The notes beneath the pieces were generated by a model, which saw only the letters and a program-made list of their open reading frames with translations, searched no databases and was not told the origin of the DNA. Made by a program: the position numbers and the translations under genes. From NCBI GenBank assembly GCA_003116995.1, contig BDSL01000013.1:496001-560000 (forward strand): a DNA stretch of 64,000 bases, in the 5' to 3' direction. The DNA comes from Yamagishiella unicocca. Taxonomy: Eukaryota; Chlorophyta; Chlorophyceae; Chlamydomonadales; Volvocaceae. Positions 11,114-22,641 of the stretch are shown in pieces (positions within the stretch are counted from its first letter, which is position 1; every line of letters starts with the position of its first letter).

Positions 11114-12152
11114 CTTCACGCCCTGGCCGGCCTACGGGCTCCGCCGAGGCTAACCGCCCCGTTGCCCTGCACACCCATTCCTACACCTACGTCTTCAATA
11201 GGCTATCGCACCATACGCATAGGTAAGCTGATACTCTTGCGTCCCATCTTTGCATGTCCCGAGTAGGAAGGCCGCAGACATGGGGGTGCTTCGTTGGCGG
11301 ATCGACCTGGCCTCTTCGAGCACCCTGGCGCACACTCGGTGCTTACTTGTCACAAGCTGATCGCTACCATTACCGTCGACCACCTGCTGTGCAGGACACA
11401 GCTGCAGCGGGCGTTTTGTGCGGGCCTGAACGGCGCGCCTCCTGCTGAACCCAACCGCGCGTTCTACACTGAGCTGGACGTGAGTTGGGAGGTCGCACCA
11501 GCCGACCTCGGGCTTTGTTGCCACTGTGGGAAAACGGGTCCAGCATCCTTTGGCGCTGTATCTTTTGCCAGCGCTGATTGTTTGCCGCCACTTTGCTTAA
11601 GTACAGCCCCGCAACCAACATGCGCTGCAGGAGCAGTTGCGGCTCCAGAACAACACTCTGGCGGCAGTGCGCGACAAGCTGGTCCTGGAGTCGCTGGCTG
11701 CCAGCAGCCAGGAGACTGTTGACACGGTCGCGATGCGTCAGGCTGTCAACAGCAGGTTCGTGCCAACGTTGGCTTGCGTGGACCCGAGACTCGTGCATGT
11801 CATTTGGGAGGGCGGCGAGGAAGCCATGGTAGAGGGGTGGCGCGCCAGCCATCCGGTTGCTGTGTTATGTAATGTTGTCACGGACCGGCGCCTGCTACCT
11901 GTCGTCACTGCGTAGCATTCCACCACGTTCATCAAATGCTTCCAGATCCAAGCGCGTGTCTGTCGCTATCGGTCCTGTCACTATCGGCCCTGTGAGGCTG
12001 CACACTTGTTTCATGGTTGTGTAACCCTGTCTTTAGAATGACTATGACCTTGCAACCCTGCCCTGCATTTGTTAACTGATCGCCCGCACAGTCTCCTGCG
12101 GCAAATGGAGTTCTTCACCGGCTGCATGGCGCAGTACTTCGCTGAAACCTGA
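11114..12152 (+). CDS. 3' part of a small predominantly helical protein, function unknown
   Basis: Four exons agree in phase: 11114-11222, 11395-11479, 11607-11755 and 12092-12152 (TGA). Donors are GTAAGC, GTGAGT and GTTCGT. The last three are the most secure. They encode (R)TQLQRAFCAGLNG..., then a Gln/Leu-rich helix (LQEQLRLQNNTLAAVRDKL) and end MEFFTGCMAQYFAET. An upstream exon is needed and was not found; exon 11395 could also start further upstream, near 11278. No family recognised. The helix could be a short coiled coil in a larger complex. It is divergent from the ankyrin gene on the other strand. Confidence 0.55.
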
Positions 12153-12168
12153 CTTCGCTGAAACCTGA
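12137..12168. repeat. 16-bp exact duplication across a stop codon
   Basis: CTTCGCTGAAACCTGA occurs twice in direct succession (12137-12152 and 12153-12168). The first copy contains the stop codon of the helical-protein gene, so the stop is repeated. Confidence 0.95.
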
Positions 12169-13426
12169 GTCGGTGCCTTGAGACGGCAGGCACCGACACA
12201 CACCCTAGGACCCTGCCGCTAAAGCTACTAATGCTGGAGTTACTAACTGCCTCCGGGCCGCCAGCAGCAGAATGACACAGGTGTTCGTGTGCCTCCCAAC
12301 CATATCCATAGGGCGATTGGCACCGCCAGAAGTGTAATATATCGTGGTTCTTAAAGATGCGGATGGGGGATTTGGTAGTGGTTGATTTACCCGCTTCCCA
12401 CCAACCCACAAAGAGGAGGATACTGGTCACTTTTCCTTGACTGTGACATGTCACAACAACACGTGTAACATTAAGCTGGACAGAGACTTCAGTTTGTAAA
12501 GTCCTGGCCAACCTCGTCTAGCACAAGCATTTCCCAACATCACTGCGCGCACCGATCACGTCATGGCTTCGTCATGAAACCAGGCAACCTAGCACATGTT
12601 GCCCGGCTTGCGCAGGCTTGTGTGTTTGGCATTCATACATAGGCATCCGTCAGACCGGATCTTCGCGTCCTGACTCATTACAAGCAGCAAGCGTTTGGTG
12701 TATAAGCCCGTGTCACTTGGCCGTTCCAGATAGGTCTCTGCTTCACCCTCTCCCCTCACCTCCTCGTCAGCTCCGGAACCACACCGCAGACGCCCAATGA
12801 GCAGCGTGTAACAATATATCCTAGGCTCCATATGCACAGCGCAACACGCTGAAGGCAGACCGTGTTGAACTGTGGAAATATGTGCAATTTCAACTAAAAG
12901 GCCGATGACCAGGTGACGTCTATCCCCCAAAGACGGCCCTGTATGGCTGCATGCGACTGGTACGACAGCGTGCGACCGTTGGTACGCCTTTGTTAACGTC
13001 GTGCATTATTCAACGAAAAAAATATATAGCTTTATTGCCACGTAGATACCAAAGCTATCAGGTTGTCTCATGTATCTTGCTAGGGCCGTTGAGCAGTAAC
13101 TGGAACATTAGGTGCTCCTCAGATCACGAGCACATGCGTGGCATGAAGTGCATGCTCCTCCCGAATATCACTACGACCATGTCTAGGTAACTACCTCCAT
13201 AAATGTCTGCTCCAAATCTCTGCTGTGCATGTCGCTTAAACCCTAAAAACCCTAAGCCGGCCGCGCTGCACGCATGAACATGACGACAGAATCCACGCAC
13301 GAGAGTCAACGCCCACCTAACATTATGTAAGTACAATGTACAAGTCTGTCGGACTCTTAGTCGCTGCAATTGCTTGCCCCGATGCTGTTCGCGTCCTTGT
13401 ATCTGTCTTGCCACCATTTCTCGCCC
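12169..13426. other. convergent 3' spacer, no gene seen
   Basis: It separates the ends of two convergent genes. A plus-strand TGTAA at 12333-12337 fits the helical-protein gene. No exons or repeats of note. Confidence 0.5.
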
Positions 13427-16400
13427 TTATAGTTCCGCGGTATGATCCTGCTGAAGCAGTCCACGCAGTCGCTCCAGCTCGGCGCGGATGGCGAGGCCAC
13501 GCTGCTCGTGCAGCAGCCGCAAAAGCTCGGCTACGTAGGGAATGGTTTCGGGAATGGGTCCCAGCTCCCTCAGCCGCTCCTCGAACTTGGCCAGCACCGC
13601 TTCCAGCCGGAATATCTCCCCCTCAACCTCTTCGGCCGGTCCTGGCGTGTCGGTGGGAAAGGCAGCAAGAGCAACAATGTTTGCGTCGGGGGGTGGTGAC
13701 AGTCGAGATGGCCCGGGAAGCGACGGGGAAAAGTAGGGGCCACGTGGAGCAGTTGCGACCCGTACTACCAGGTTAGGAAAGGCCCTCGACGGAACTCTCT
13801 CACCTGTCAGCACGTCGTCCAGCTCGCCAAACTCGAATGGCTTGTATTTGGGGTGATCCACGGTAAGCAGTCGCGGGGGGCTGGTGATGGTGTCCAAGAA
13901 ACTGCGGGATGCAGGCGAGGAGGCAGCCGGGGCGAGGTGGAATGGGAAACAATTACGCACTCTCAGCGGCTCGTCGGTGCGCCTACGCTACCCGCCGCCC
14001 CCTTCACTGGCCAAAACGGTGTCTCACTGGCACTTCCGCCAGCCTTCACCTCGCCCTCACCCCCCTCGTCAAGCCAAGCCAGCCTCTCCAAGCAAACGGC
14101 GCATCCGCACTGGTCCCTCCTGCCGTGTCTCACCCGTAGTACAGCAGCAGCTCATCGGACCTCATGTTGCCGTACGTGATGGTCACCTCCTCGCCCTTGG
14201 CCAGGTCCTTGCCGGCGACCAGCCTGCGGTCACGTGGTACGCAGATGAGCAGCAGCTGGGCTCAGGCGGGGCAGTAGGTGCAGCAGCTACGATAACGACG
14301 ACGACCACCTCTTGTGTCAGATGGCCTGCGCCCTGGCTTTCAGGTTGCAATGGCGAGTGCGCATGGATGTTGGTGACCGCAACAAGGCACATGTTTCTCT
14401 CAACCTGCGAAGCGCCCTTGTGAACACCACGCCCGCAACGCCACAGCTGTTGGTTACGCCACCACTTCCCACTGTAATGTCACTACGTTTTCCGTGTCGA
14501 CCAAGCATAACAGCGCACCTTACTCCATCCGTATTGGAGTTGTCGAGCTTGTTAATGTCGCGAATGTCATGATTCATGAGATCTGGCGTTTGCACGGGAC
14601 GAGCAAGGGGTTAGTTGGCGAAGATGGCAAGATGACCGGGCGGGGCTAAACGCGTTGGCTTTGGGGGCGAGGGCGAGGTCCAAGCATTTAAGGGATGGGC
14701 GGGGAGGACCTGAACTGCTGGTCCTGGACTTGCTTGTCCTGTGCCTCTTTCAGCTCATGCAGCAATGTGATAGGCGCAGTGCGCAGCCGCCGGAGGCGTC
14801 GCGGAGCGGCTTGTCCTACGATGCACGACAGTGGTTTGCATCGGGTGGAGAAGCAAACCTCCTCGCTGGACATTCCCGTCGACAACGTACCGAGAAGAGG
14901 GACCATGGACAAGGCGGCCTTCCGCAAACTGAAGGTGCGGGAGCTCAGCTGTGAGGGCACGGGGGGACAACGGAGCGAAGAGGTGCAGGTTTTATGCACG
15001 TGCGTAGGGCGGGCAAAACGATCTAAGAAAGGTACGAACGACAGCGCACATGCGTGACCTGTGGTGCGACCCGCAGCAGCGGCGACGCATTGCATGACCT
15101 CAGTCGTACTGTTGGCTACGCCCACGCCAGCCCCATGCAACCCGCCGCTCCCTGCCCCCGAACCCACCATCTGCACGCAGCACACGTACATGATCCACCC
15201 TCCCAGGTGACCCCGGGCCCCGCTCTATTTAGACCCCGTACGACACGGACACCGTTCGACTTTTACCCCCGACCAGACACCGTGTCCCGAACCTACCATG
15301 GACACCACGTATTCAAAGTACGGCAAGCTGATGTTGAGGGTGCCCACAGCTTCCGGAATAGTCATCATCTGTGGCGAAAGCGACACAGTACTGATGGGCG
15401 CTGCAGTGGTGCTGTGGGAGTGAAGATGCACATGCCCGGGAGGTCCAGAGGATAGGTGCGTCCAAACTGCGCAAGCGCTGTCGCTTTCCAGTTTGTGGTC
15501 GCAAGTACATCCTATCCCAAGGCGCCCCGCCGGAGGCTGCGTCTTGCCCCGCCCAAGCGCACCATGTTGTCGTTGTTTTGGCCCTGCAGCGTTGACATGC
15601 AATGCTGCTTGAACGAATGCGTGACTTGTTGCTCCTGCACGGCGGTCGAGGGGGACGAGGGAGTGCTTGGCCAGAAGCAGCAAGGAACGTTCTGGACGAA
15701 AGAAGCTTGCTTTAGGTCGGCGCTTTAATATCGTCCATGGAAGCACGTTGTGTCACCATACCCCCATGCCCTTCGGCAAACATCATCCACTCCGCACCGC
15801 CATGTGCTTTGTTGCCTCGCCAGTGTAATCCCAAAACTGCGCCCCCAATCCCATCACATCTTCAACCCCTCACCAGGTTGTCATCCGCCAGGTATTTTAT
15901 GTACTGCAAGGAGCAACCGCCGTTGCGTGGGGCGAGGAAAGGGGAGTCAGCAGTGACTAAGGACAGAACAGCAGTGACTAAGGACAGAACAGCAGTGACT
16001 AAGGACAGAACAGCAGTGACTAAGGACAGAACTCCGGGCCGGCAGCCCTGAGAATCCCCCTCGTACACCCCCAAACCGTGCATCGCTGTACCTTCGGCAC
16101 GCACTGTCCCGAACACATTTTGGCTGTCACGACGTTCCCAACGGTCGTCATCACGGCATCCACCCCTTACTGTACGGTCACCCTTGCTGCCTTGCGAAAG
16201 TGATACTTTCCGTTGCGCGCATGATCATTCTGATTCCACAGCGTGTCAGCCCGCTCGCTAGCACCTTCCAACTTCCGCTGGCGACGACCACCCCCCGCTG
16301 GTGATGACCCCTCCCGCTGGTGACGGCCCCCTCCGCTGGTGACGGCCCCCCCTCGCGCATTCCGGCGTCTGCTTACCTCTACCGGAAAATTGTACCCAGT

Positions 16401-17709
16401 CAACACCTGTTGGCAGCAAGTGCAGGTGGCACGGGTCAGGGAAAAAACAGCAACGAACAGCGGTTCACCTGCATCGGTGCCTCAGCGACTGCTGCGGGCA
16501 GTGGCTGGCCAGCAGCACTACAGCCCGGGCTGCAGCGACAACTCCACGAGGGAGTGTCACCAGCAATTGTTCTGAGCGTCGCACTCCCCGAACCGACCGG
16601 CGCCAAGGTAGCGAAACCCAAATCGCGCAGCCCCGAGGGGCGTATCCGGTGCCCCTTCAAAACAGCCGCCAAAGGAGGCGGCTCTCCAATGCCCGAGGAG
16701 GAGTACGCATCTCCACGCGATGCTGTGGTGGCAACCGCAGCCCGGGCCACCCCCTCAACACAGCGCAGTGCGGCTGCGAACGGAGCGTGGGTGGCGCTGT
16801 CCATGGCGAGCCTAACGGTGCGGCTACTTGCGAGGAGCCGCTGTGGTGCGTGGGTGCTATGTTCCGGCAAACTTGTTCGCGCCGTGTGCGCGGGCCACGA
16901 CCTTGGGCACCGGTAAGTGTGCTCCTGGCTGCGCCCTCCCCCCTGGCACCGACTCCCCCTTTCCCATCGAACCTCGGTCTCGCTCGGTAAGATGTTCAGG
17001 TACGGCTTCAGCCGCGAGCAGGGGGTGTGCAGCTCCTTGAGGAGTAGGGGCGCCCCCTCCTGCGAGGGGGGGTGGGTGGTGTGGCGAACCCAGTAACGCC
17101 AGCGTTGTTCATCAGCAGAGAGGACCGCCATACGTGGTCAAACACAACACTGCCGTAGTCGCGTCCGTGGCTTTCCTCGCGCACCCAAACTAGCCACTTC
17201 CTGCGCTTTTCGCGCTCAATTGGATGGACCTCGGTACGTGGCAGACGTGCACGAAAGCCAGGGAGCACAAATTTGGAGGGTTTTACGCCCCCGAAAGTCA
17301 ACACAAAGGCATGCCCGAATGCAATTAAATAGCATGACTTTCAAGGAGAGCCACAGTAAACGGTCTAGTAGTACGGTGATCGCCACGTCAAAGCGCGCCT
17401 TTTCGCCTCCCTTCAACAGCGCACAAAACTCACTGATGCAGGAACGCTTTTGACGGAGAATACAAGATGATCAGGGATCTTTATCAAGAGCTCTCCTTCG
17501 CGGACTGCTTCTGTTGTAAAGACACCCCGGATGCCAGCGGCATTTCTTCCGATCGTGACCTTGAATTCCCCCCCTTCCTGAGCAATCCAGTCTAGCAACT
17601 CCTGCTCTTCAGCTGTTATATAGGCAGATGTACTTGCTAATATTGTGACAAAAATGAATAAACACAGTGACAAGGTCGGCATTGCCGCAGTTGAAAGAAC
17701 TCGAGCCAT
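13427..17709 (-). CDS. SET-domain protein with an N-terminal signal peptide (Rubisco-LSMT/SETD-like)
   Basis: Eleven exons in phase give 363 residues: 17709-17434, 17059-16973, 16406-16377, 15903-15874, 15634-15563, 15368-15297, 14948-14891, 14582-14519, 14223-14134, 13901-13804, 13641-13427. Two exons are only 30 nt. Residues 1-29 form a classic signal peptide (hydrophobic core LSLCLFIFVTILA, then STSA). The split SET domain follows: GIRGVFTTEAVREGELLIKI, a long insert with YNFPVEYIKYL, SSRTFSLRKAALSMVPLLD (191-209), the LMNHD motif (210-214) and GEEVTITYG (240-248) with YYGF after it. These are the SET-N and SET-C motifs of the LSMT/SETD3-6 class of protein lysine or histidine methyltransferases. 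A charged helical tail (EIFRLEAVLAKFEERLREL) ends the protein. The signal peptide is odd for a family that acts in nucleus, cytosol or plastid. An in-frame ATG at 17730 would add seven residues. Confidence 0.87.
15948..16031. repeat. 21-bp minisatellite in intron 3 of the SET gene
   Basis: Four direct copies of CAGCAGTGACTAAGGACAGAA with no spacers, inside the intron between the two 30-nt exons. Confidence 0.95.
16275..16352. repeat. imperfect ~19-bp C-rich repeat in intron 3 of the SET gene
   Basis: About four units of the form CCGCTGGTGACGGCCCCCT end 24 bases past the 30-nt exon at 16377-16406 in gene direction, close to its donor site. Confidence 0.85.
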
Positions 17710-17869
17710 ATTGGCTATCGTATGTGGCATTATATTTCCGTCCAATGTATACAGGCTGCTTCATAAAGGTTTCACATGTACGACATGAATTTGCTCGCAT
17801 TGCAAACGCCGACCGCCGAGACGGGCAGTCAGTCAGTATGTCTTCTTCGTAGGTGTGGTTGCAAGTGCC
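17710..17869. promoter_or_regulatory. bidirectional promoter between the SET gene and PEX22
   Basis: Only 160 bases separate the two start codons, which point away from each other. Both promoters and both 5' untranslated regions must fit here or overlap into coding sequence. No clear TATA box was picked out. Co-regulation is an inference. Confidence 0.6.
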
Positions 17870-18661
17870 ATGAGCCTTTCCCAGGTGCTTGCGGCTGTCT
17901 ACAACAGGGTTGCGCAGTTCTTGTCTACCGCGCCCAGAGGCGCCCTGTCCGTGACTGGCATTTTAGGGCTAGCGCTGTTGGTCTACGGATATATCCAGCT
18001 TCGCGGGAACGACAACCGTACAGAGGAGCAACGCAGAGAGCAGCAGCGGGGAAGCCTACGAGCAGCCGCGCCCAACCAACAGGCGCCTCCTGGGGCGGCC
18101 GCCGCTGCTCAACAACCAGCTGCTGCAGCGTCAGCTGCTGCGGCACCGGCGCCGTCGTCATGTGCTTCGGCCACTCCCGTGGGTCGGGCCGTGGTAGCGC
18201 AACTTAGCGGCGTCAAGCGCGTGACCCTCAGCCTGCCGGGCGTGGTTCTGGTCGAGAGCATGCCGGCACAGCTTCAGGAGTCCGCGACGGTGCGCAGCGA
18301 GGCTGTCGAGGTCTTGCAGGAGATGAGCCGCGTAGCTGACGTGTACCTGCTGGCCCACGTGGAGGACGACATCGGTGAGGCGGTCGTCACGGGCGCCCTG
18401 GAGGCCGCCGGCCTGCTGGGGAGCGGCCCCGGCCAGGTCAAACCCCACCACGTGCTGTGCTGCTCCAGTCTGGAGGGCAAGGTGCCCATCGTGCGGCAGC
18501 TGGAGCCAGAGCTGCACGTGGACGGCCACCAGGCATCTGTGGATGAGCTCAAGCGCTTCTTGCCGCGCCTGCTGCTAGTTCGCGACGGCCCAACGAGCGC
18601 GGCGCAAAGCAACGCCAACGTGGGCGTGGTGGCATCGCTGCCCGCGTTTTTCGGGCTCTAG
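17870..18661 (+). CDS. PEX22: peroxisome biogenesis protein PEX22
   Basis: Single exon, 263 residues. Residues about 24-42 (LSVTGILGLALLVYGYIQL) form one membrane anchor near the N-terminus. A low-complexity Ala/Gln linker follows to about residue 100, then a soluble domain. That domain matches plant PEX22 in VTLSLPGVVLVESMPAQLQE, a run of SEAVEVLQEM, HHVLCCSSLEGKVPIVRQLE and the final DELKRFLPRLLL. PEX22 anchors the ubiquitin-conjugating enzyme PEX4 to the peroxisome membrane for export of the PTS1 receptor PEX5, so an N-anchored protein with a cytosolic domain is expected. The linker is longer than in Arabidopsis. The start is the first ATG in frame; the open frame continues upstream without one. 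Confidence 0.85.
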   Translation: MSLSQVLAAVYNRVAQFLSTAPRGALSVTGILGLALLVYGYIQLRGNDNRTEEQRREQQRGSLRAAAPNQQAPPGAAAAAQQPAAAASAAAAPAPSSCASATPVGRAVVAQLSGVKRVTLSLPGVVLVESMPAQLQESATVRSEAVEVLQEMSRVADVYLLAHVEDDIGEAVVTGALEAAGLLGSGPGQVKPHHVLCCSSLEGKVPIVRQLEPELHVDGHQASVDELKRFLPRLLLVRDGPTSAAQSNANVGVVASLPAFFGL

Positions 18662-19709
18662 GCACTTGTAGGAATCAGGATGCGCGAGCCAGCATTTTAG
18701 GGGGCTTTTAGGCGTGTCGAAATAAACGAGATTGGATGAGAGTAAGGTCGGTATCATGCGAGTGAGCACATGGCGGAAGGCGAGGGTAGCGAGGGGTCAC
18801 AGGTGGAAGCAGGACGGCGATACACGTAATCGGCAGGAGTAGTGAGCATGTACGAGCTGACAAGGGACTATGGCAACACCGCTGCGGTTTGCGCGCGTGT
18901 GCCGCAAGACAGCACAGATGGCGCATAGATGCGGTGCTTGATCGCCAGCGGTAGGAGGAGACGGGGTACCGTTGCTGATGATTACATTAACACACGATTT
19001 GCTTCGGTCCCCGAGCCACGCGCTCAAGCTGCTGACCTCATGGTGTGAAAGGTGCATGGCCGACATGTAGCCGTCACTCGCGGCATCTTGGAACGTCATT
19101 GCAGGAAGCTAGCCTTGTATCAATGTTTGCTAAATCAATTATATTGCTCCGGAAGCTGCATCGAAACATGCACGCGTCGCCGGAACCTTATTCCTGTGGC
19201 CCTCCGGGTGCGCTCCAATCCGGCCGTGCTCCGACACAACATATGCAGGCGTCGGCAGCATTAAGGCAGCAATAGCAGAAGCTGCGTGGGCGATAATTTA
19301 TGTATTCAATACACACCCTTGCGGCCCCGCACATCCGTGAGTGCGCTACTTGCGCAGCTGCCCCACTAGGGCCTTACTCCACCATAACCTTACCTCCCCA
19401 CTAGGGCCCTACTCCTCCATGGCGCTACTGCCCAACATGCCTCCTGGAACGATTTCCTAGGCAAACACGTGCCCTATACAGGGCCCACCCGCGCTACCCT
19501 GCGCTACCGCAACCTAACTTACTGAGCAACAGCCAAGCACATCTGATACGGGTGCAAATAACTGCAATTGCATGCAGCATGTGCTATAAATCAACATCCT
19601 TGCGGCAAACCCCGGCAAAACAGGCCTCCTTTGCCGACTCGCTCAAGCCTGCCTTCAGGAGGTAACACGCCCAGTACATTGCTAACGCGCCGCCAACCGC
19701 CGCTGTGCC
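18662..19709. other. convergent 3' spacer, no gene seen
   Basis: It lies between the ends of PEX22 and the EF-hand gene. A TGTAA on the minus strand at 18982-18986 could end the EF-hand transcript. A short motif around CCCACTAGGGCC occurs twice near 19360-19410. No coding exon recognised. Confidence 0.5.
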
Positions 19710-21400
19710 TCAGTTGTTGCAAATGAAATGGCCGTAGTACGACGCCGCATCGCGCCCTTCGCGCTGCGTCACATCGGTGCTGCCCAGCGTCCTGCGCACT
19801 TGCGATTCGGGCGGTGCAGGTTTGGGCGCATGCCAGCCCACTTCCTGCGCCGTTGTCATTGGCGCGCGGAGCGTCTGCTGCGGCTCGTAGTCCACACGGG
19901 TGTGATGGATCCATTCAACACGCTGTGTGTCGTACGACGAGTACGTGACGGGGTTGCTGGTGCCGCCGCTGAATTTGATCAGTCGCTCCACGCCCTGCGG
20001 TCCAGGTATGTGCAGCATTAGCACGGCAAGTCGGAGTTGGTGGCCTCGGTCAAGGGGCAGACGGGTGGGTGAGCAGGCCGTTCGCATGTGGGAGCTTGCC
20101 TGCCGCCTGGCAGCAGCTGCATCCCAAACACGTTTGCGAACGCTTTGCATGGCTGCGCGGGCCCCAGGTGTCATCACAGGCCGCAGGTGTACGCGCCGCG
20201 ACGAATAGCCGGTGTGTTCCTAGCACTGTTTTTCCAATGACAAGGCGACAACACACGAGGACCACTATGCCGCAATCGTGTTATGAAGCACACATGCCAG
20301 TGGCTATAAGGTCATCACGACGCCTCCCACGTAATCGCTTCGGGCTCCTTGTCCCCTACATGCTCACCCCTAGCCTCCCAGAGGCACTGCAAGGAGGGTG
20401 GTTCCGTTATTGCAGCCGCGGCCCCACAATTCGGCCAAGGGAGACTGAGAAGTAGCTCAATGCTGAACAGGGCTTCCTCGCAGGACCCGCGGTGCTGTCA
20501 GACTGACCTTCATGTACTCCTCCAGTCCCATAACGCCCGAGCGGTCGAAGTCCAGGTGCGTGAACCAGCAGTCCAGCTCGAACTTACGCGGTTGTCGCCC
20601 CAGGATGTCCTGATGCAAAGATGGGGGGGTGGGGGCGAACAGCTTTTCAGAGGATGCAGGAGCAGGTTCGGCGCAGTTGACTTACAAGTGGAAGATTTCT
20701 TTACACGATGCAACTGGGGCCACGTGACTAAGAGACGCACTGTCCCTCGAAAACAACACGCGTTCAAGGGGCGCATTAGGGCGGGTTCAGGGGATCAGGG
20801 CGGGTGGAGGGGTTGAGTCCGTCCAGCCACCCACTAGTTAACGTCGTGTAACCGGACCGCCACGGTACAGTTGGGGATGGAGAAGAGGATGCAATCACGG
20901 GTTACCCCATTGGGTCGTTGGGCATGCGCTTGCCGCCCAACCGCCTGGGTGCCGAGTGTAACCCGACCACTGCAGAGTATGCGCCTTCGGCATTTCACCG
21001 TGCACCTCTGCGGAGCGTGCACGCGGCCGTCCTTGCACCCCTGCCCGCCAGGCCTTCATCTACCCAAGCGTCTTGCGAAATGAGCAATAGAGACGCCACG
21101 CGGATGCCAACGTGCATACCCTTAGGATGTCCCCGAGTTTCGCCCGCACGATGTGTGTGTCGCCATTGACCTCCATCACTACGGACACGTCTGAATCTCC
21201 AATAAGATATTTTTTGAAGGCATTGACGTAGTGATCGATCGGAAATGTGTGAAACAAGTACTCCTGACTGGCTTTCGTCACGTCGTGGATGGGCTCTTGT
21301 GGCCCGTACGATGTCAATCCAAAGAACGCCTGCAATGGAGTGGAAGCATCAGTCTCCCTGTTCGGGTTCAGGTTCGTTGCGCTTCCGAACTGCGTACCAT
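19710..21400 (-). CDS. EF-hand protein with a ciliary microtubule-inner-protein-like tail
   Basis: Four exons in phase give 199 residues: 21400-21398 (ATG alone, donor GTACGC), 21329-21120, 20609-20508, 19994-19710. The N-terminus starts MAFFGLTSYGPQEPI. One complete EF-hand loop lies at 91-102 (DFDRSGVMGLEE; D91, D93, S95, E102), followed by EYMKGVERLIKF. The C-terminal 90 residues lack obvious fold and are rich in Tyr, His and Trp: TYSSYDTQRVEWIHHTR, TTAQEVGWHAP and ending YYGHFICNN. Such tails are typical of small microtubule inner proteins of ciliary doublets (for example FAP85- or FAP144-type). I infer an axonemal role. The exact orthologue is not certain. The first exon, holding only the start codon, is the weakest part of the model. 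Confidence 0.7.
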
Positions 21401-22641
21401 ACGTGTCTTTTTGAGCTCCACAAAAGGTTCACAATAACTATTCCAATTAGAGATTATCCTATTCTTATTGATCGCGCTGGTAAAGGTTGTGTGTTTGTTC
21501 AATGACGACTCCTATAAGGTGCAACGGCGTTTTGTAGGACGTGGGCCGCAGGCAGATGTTATATTATATACACAGTATATTCAATCGACTCAACTTCAAT
21601 CTTTGTCGCCGTAGGCTGTCGGTAAGTAGCGCACGCCGTACAGGGACGCGGTTCGTCGGAGTCTACGGAGCCATGTTCCTGTTTCTGCGTCATTGTCGAC
21701 TAGTTTGCTATGCACCATCTTTCGTACTTAGGGACTACACCCTTGAAGCGCCGCACTGTTACATCCTTGCTATGCCCAACTTGCTCAACGACCCCTTCGG
21801 TACCATGGAGTTAATTGTGCAAGTCACCCGACAGGGGTAGTGAGGCAACCATGACAAGGTAGAAATGGGGTCTTGATTGTGTTGCCCGCTGGTAGTGTGT
21901 TTCAACGCTTTTCGTCAGCAGGACCGCTGCTAGTTATAGCGACCTAATTCTCATGGTGTCACGTGTTCCTCCCACCATGTACCGCGACGGAACGCCTGGT
22001 AGAAAAACGTACATAGGTGTGCGTCTTTGGCAACGCGGTACGTTGGCGTGGACCTGGGTGCTGGACCTCCAAGTGAAGAACAAACAGACATGTGTTTCTC
22101 CGAGCCACCAACTTCTCTGCTGCTATATGCAAAACGATATCAAACATCTCACAGCAACGTTTTGCCGCACCGATCAACCTAGGATTGATATGGTTCCCAG
22201 CTTGGATGAGGCAGGCATAACACAGCGACTCAAAACAGTTGCTATGCTTGTGTTTTAGTCATGTATCATTCTTCACGCAGAAACCGCAGATGATGGAACA
22301 ATGAGCAGAAACTCCCGCAGATTCGCGTTACAGAGGCTGTGCATATGACCAGCATGTTCAGTACGTCTCCTAGGTCGCTCTTTCAGCAGCAGCTGAACCC
22401 GCATCTCCGTCGTCAGCCAAGATAGCTGAATTTCCAGTCATGCACACCACACCCACTCATCAGTCAAAACACCTGCTCCGACCAAAACTGATCCTTAGAA
22501 GGATCGTAAAATTTTAGTACAACTCCAGGAAATGCGCGCCGGACCGCCCCCCTGGGACCGTCAAGCCTGCCCGCAAGTCCATGGTGCTATGTCGCTTGGA
22601 CTAGCATTTACGCCACGCCAAGCATGGAAGTGATTGAGCAT
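21401..22641. other. spacer, no gene seen
   Basis: Promoter side of the EF-hand gene and 3' side of the LHC gene. The open frame at 21953-22258 has no coding features I trust. No transposon termini were noticed. Confidence 0.5.
22328..22332 (-). terminator. TGTAA poly(A) signal for the LHC gene
   Basis: TTACA on the plus strand reads TGTAA on the minus strand, 310 bases past the LHC stop codon. This pentamer is the usual volvocine poly(A) signal. Confidence 0.45.

Noticed and set aside
13336..13776. 146-codon plus-strand frame over the last exon of the SET gene
   Set aside because: It is antisense to a well-supported exon with charged helical sequence and has no features of its own.
15948..16031. 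CRISPR-like array
   Set aside because: The 21-bp units are back to back with no spacers, and the genome is eukaryotic; it is a minisatellite.
21953..22258. 101-codon plus-strand frame starting MVSRVPPTMYRDGTPG
   Set aside because: No recognisable domain and no splice partners; it sits in the spacer between two minus-strand genes.
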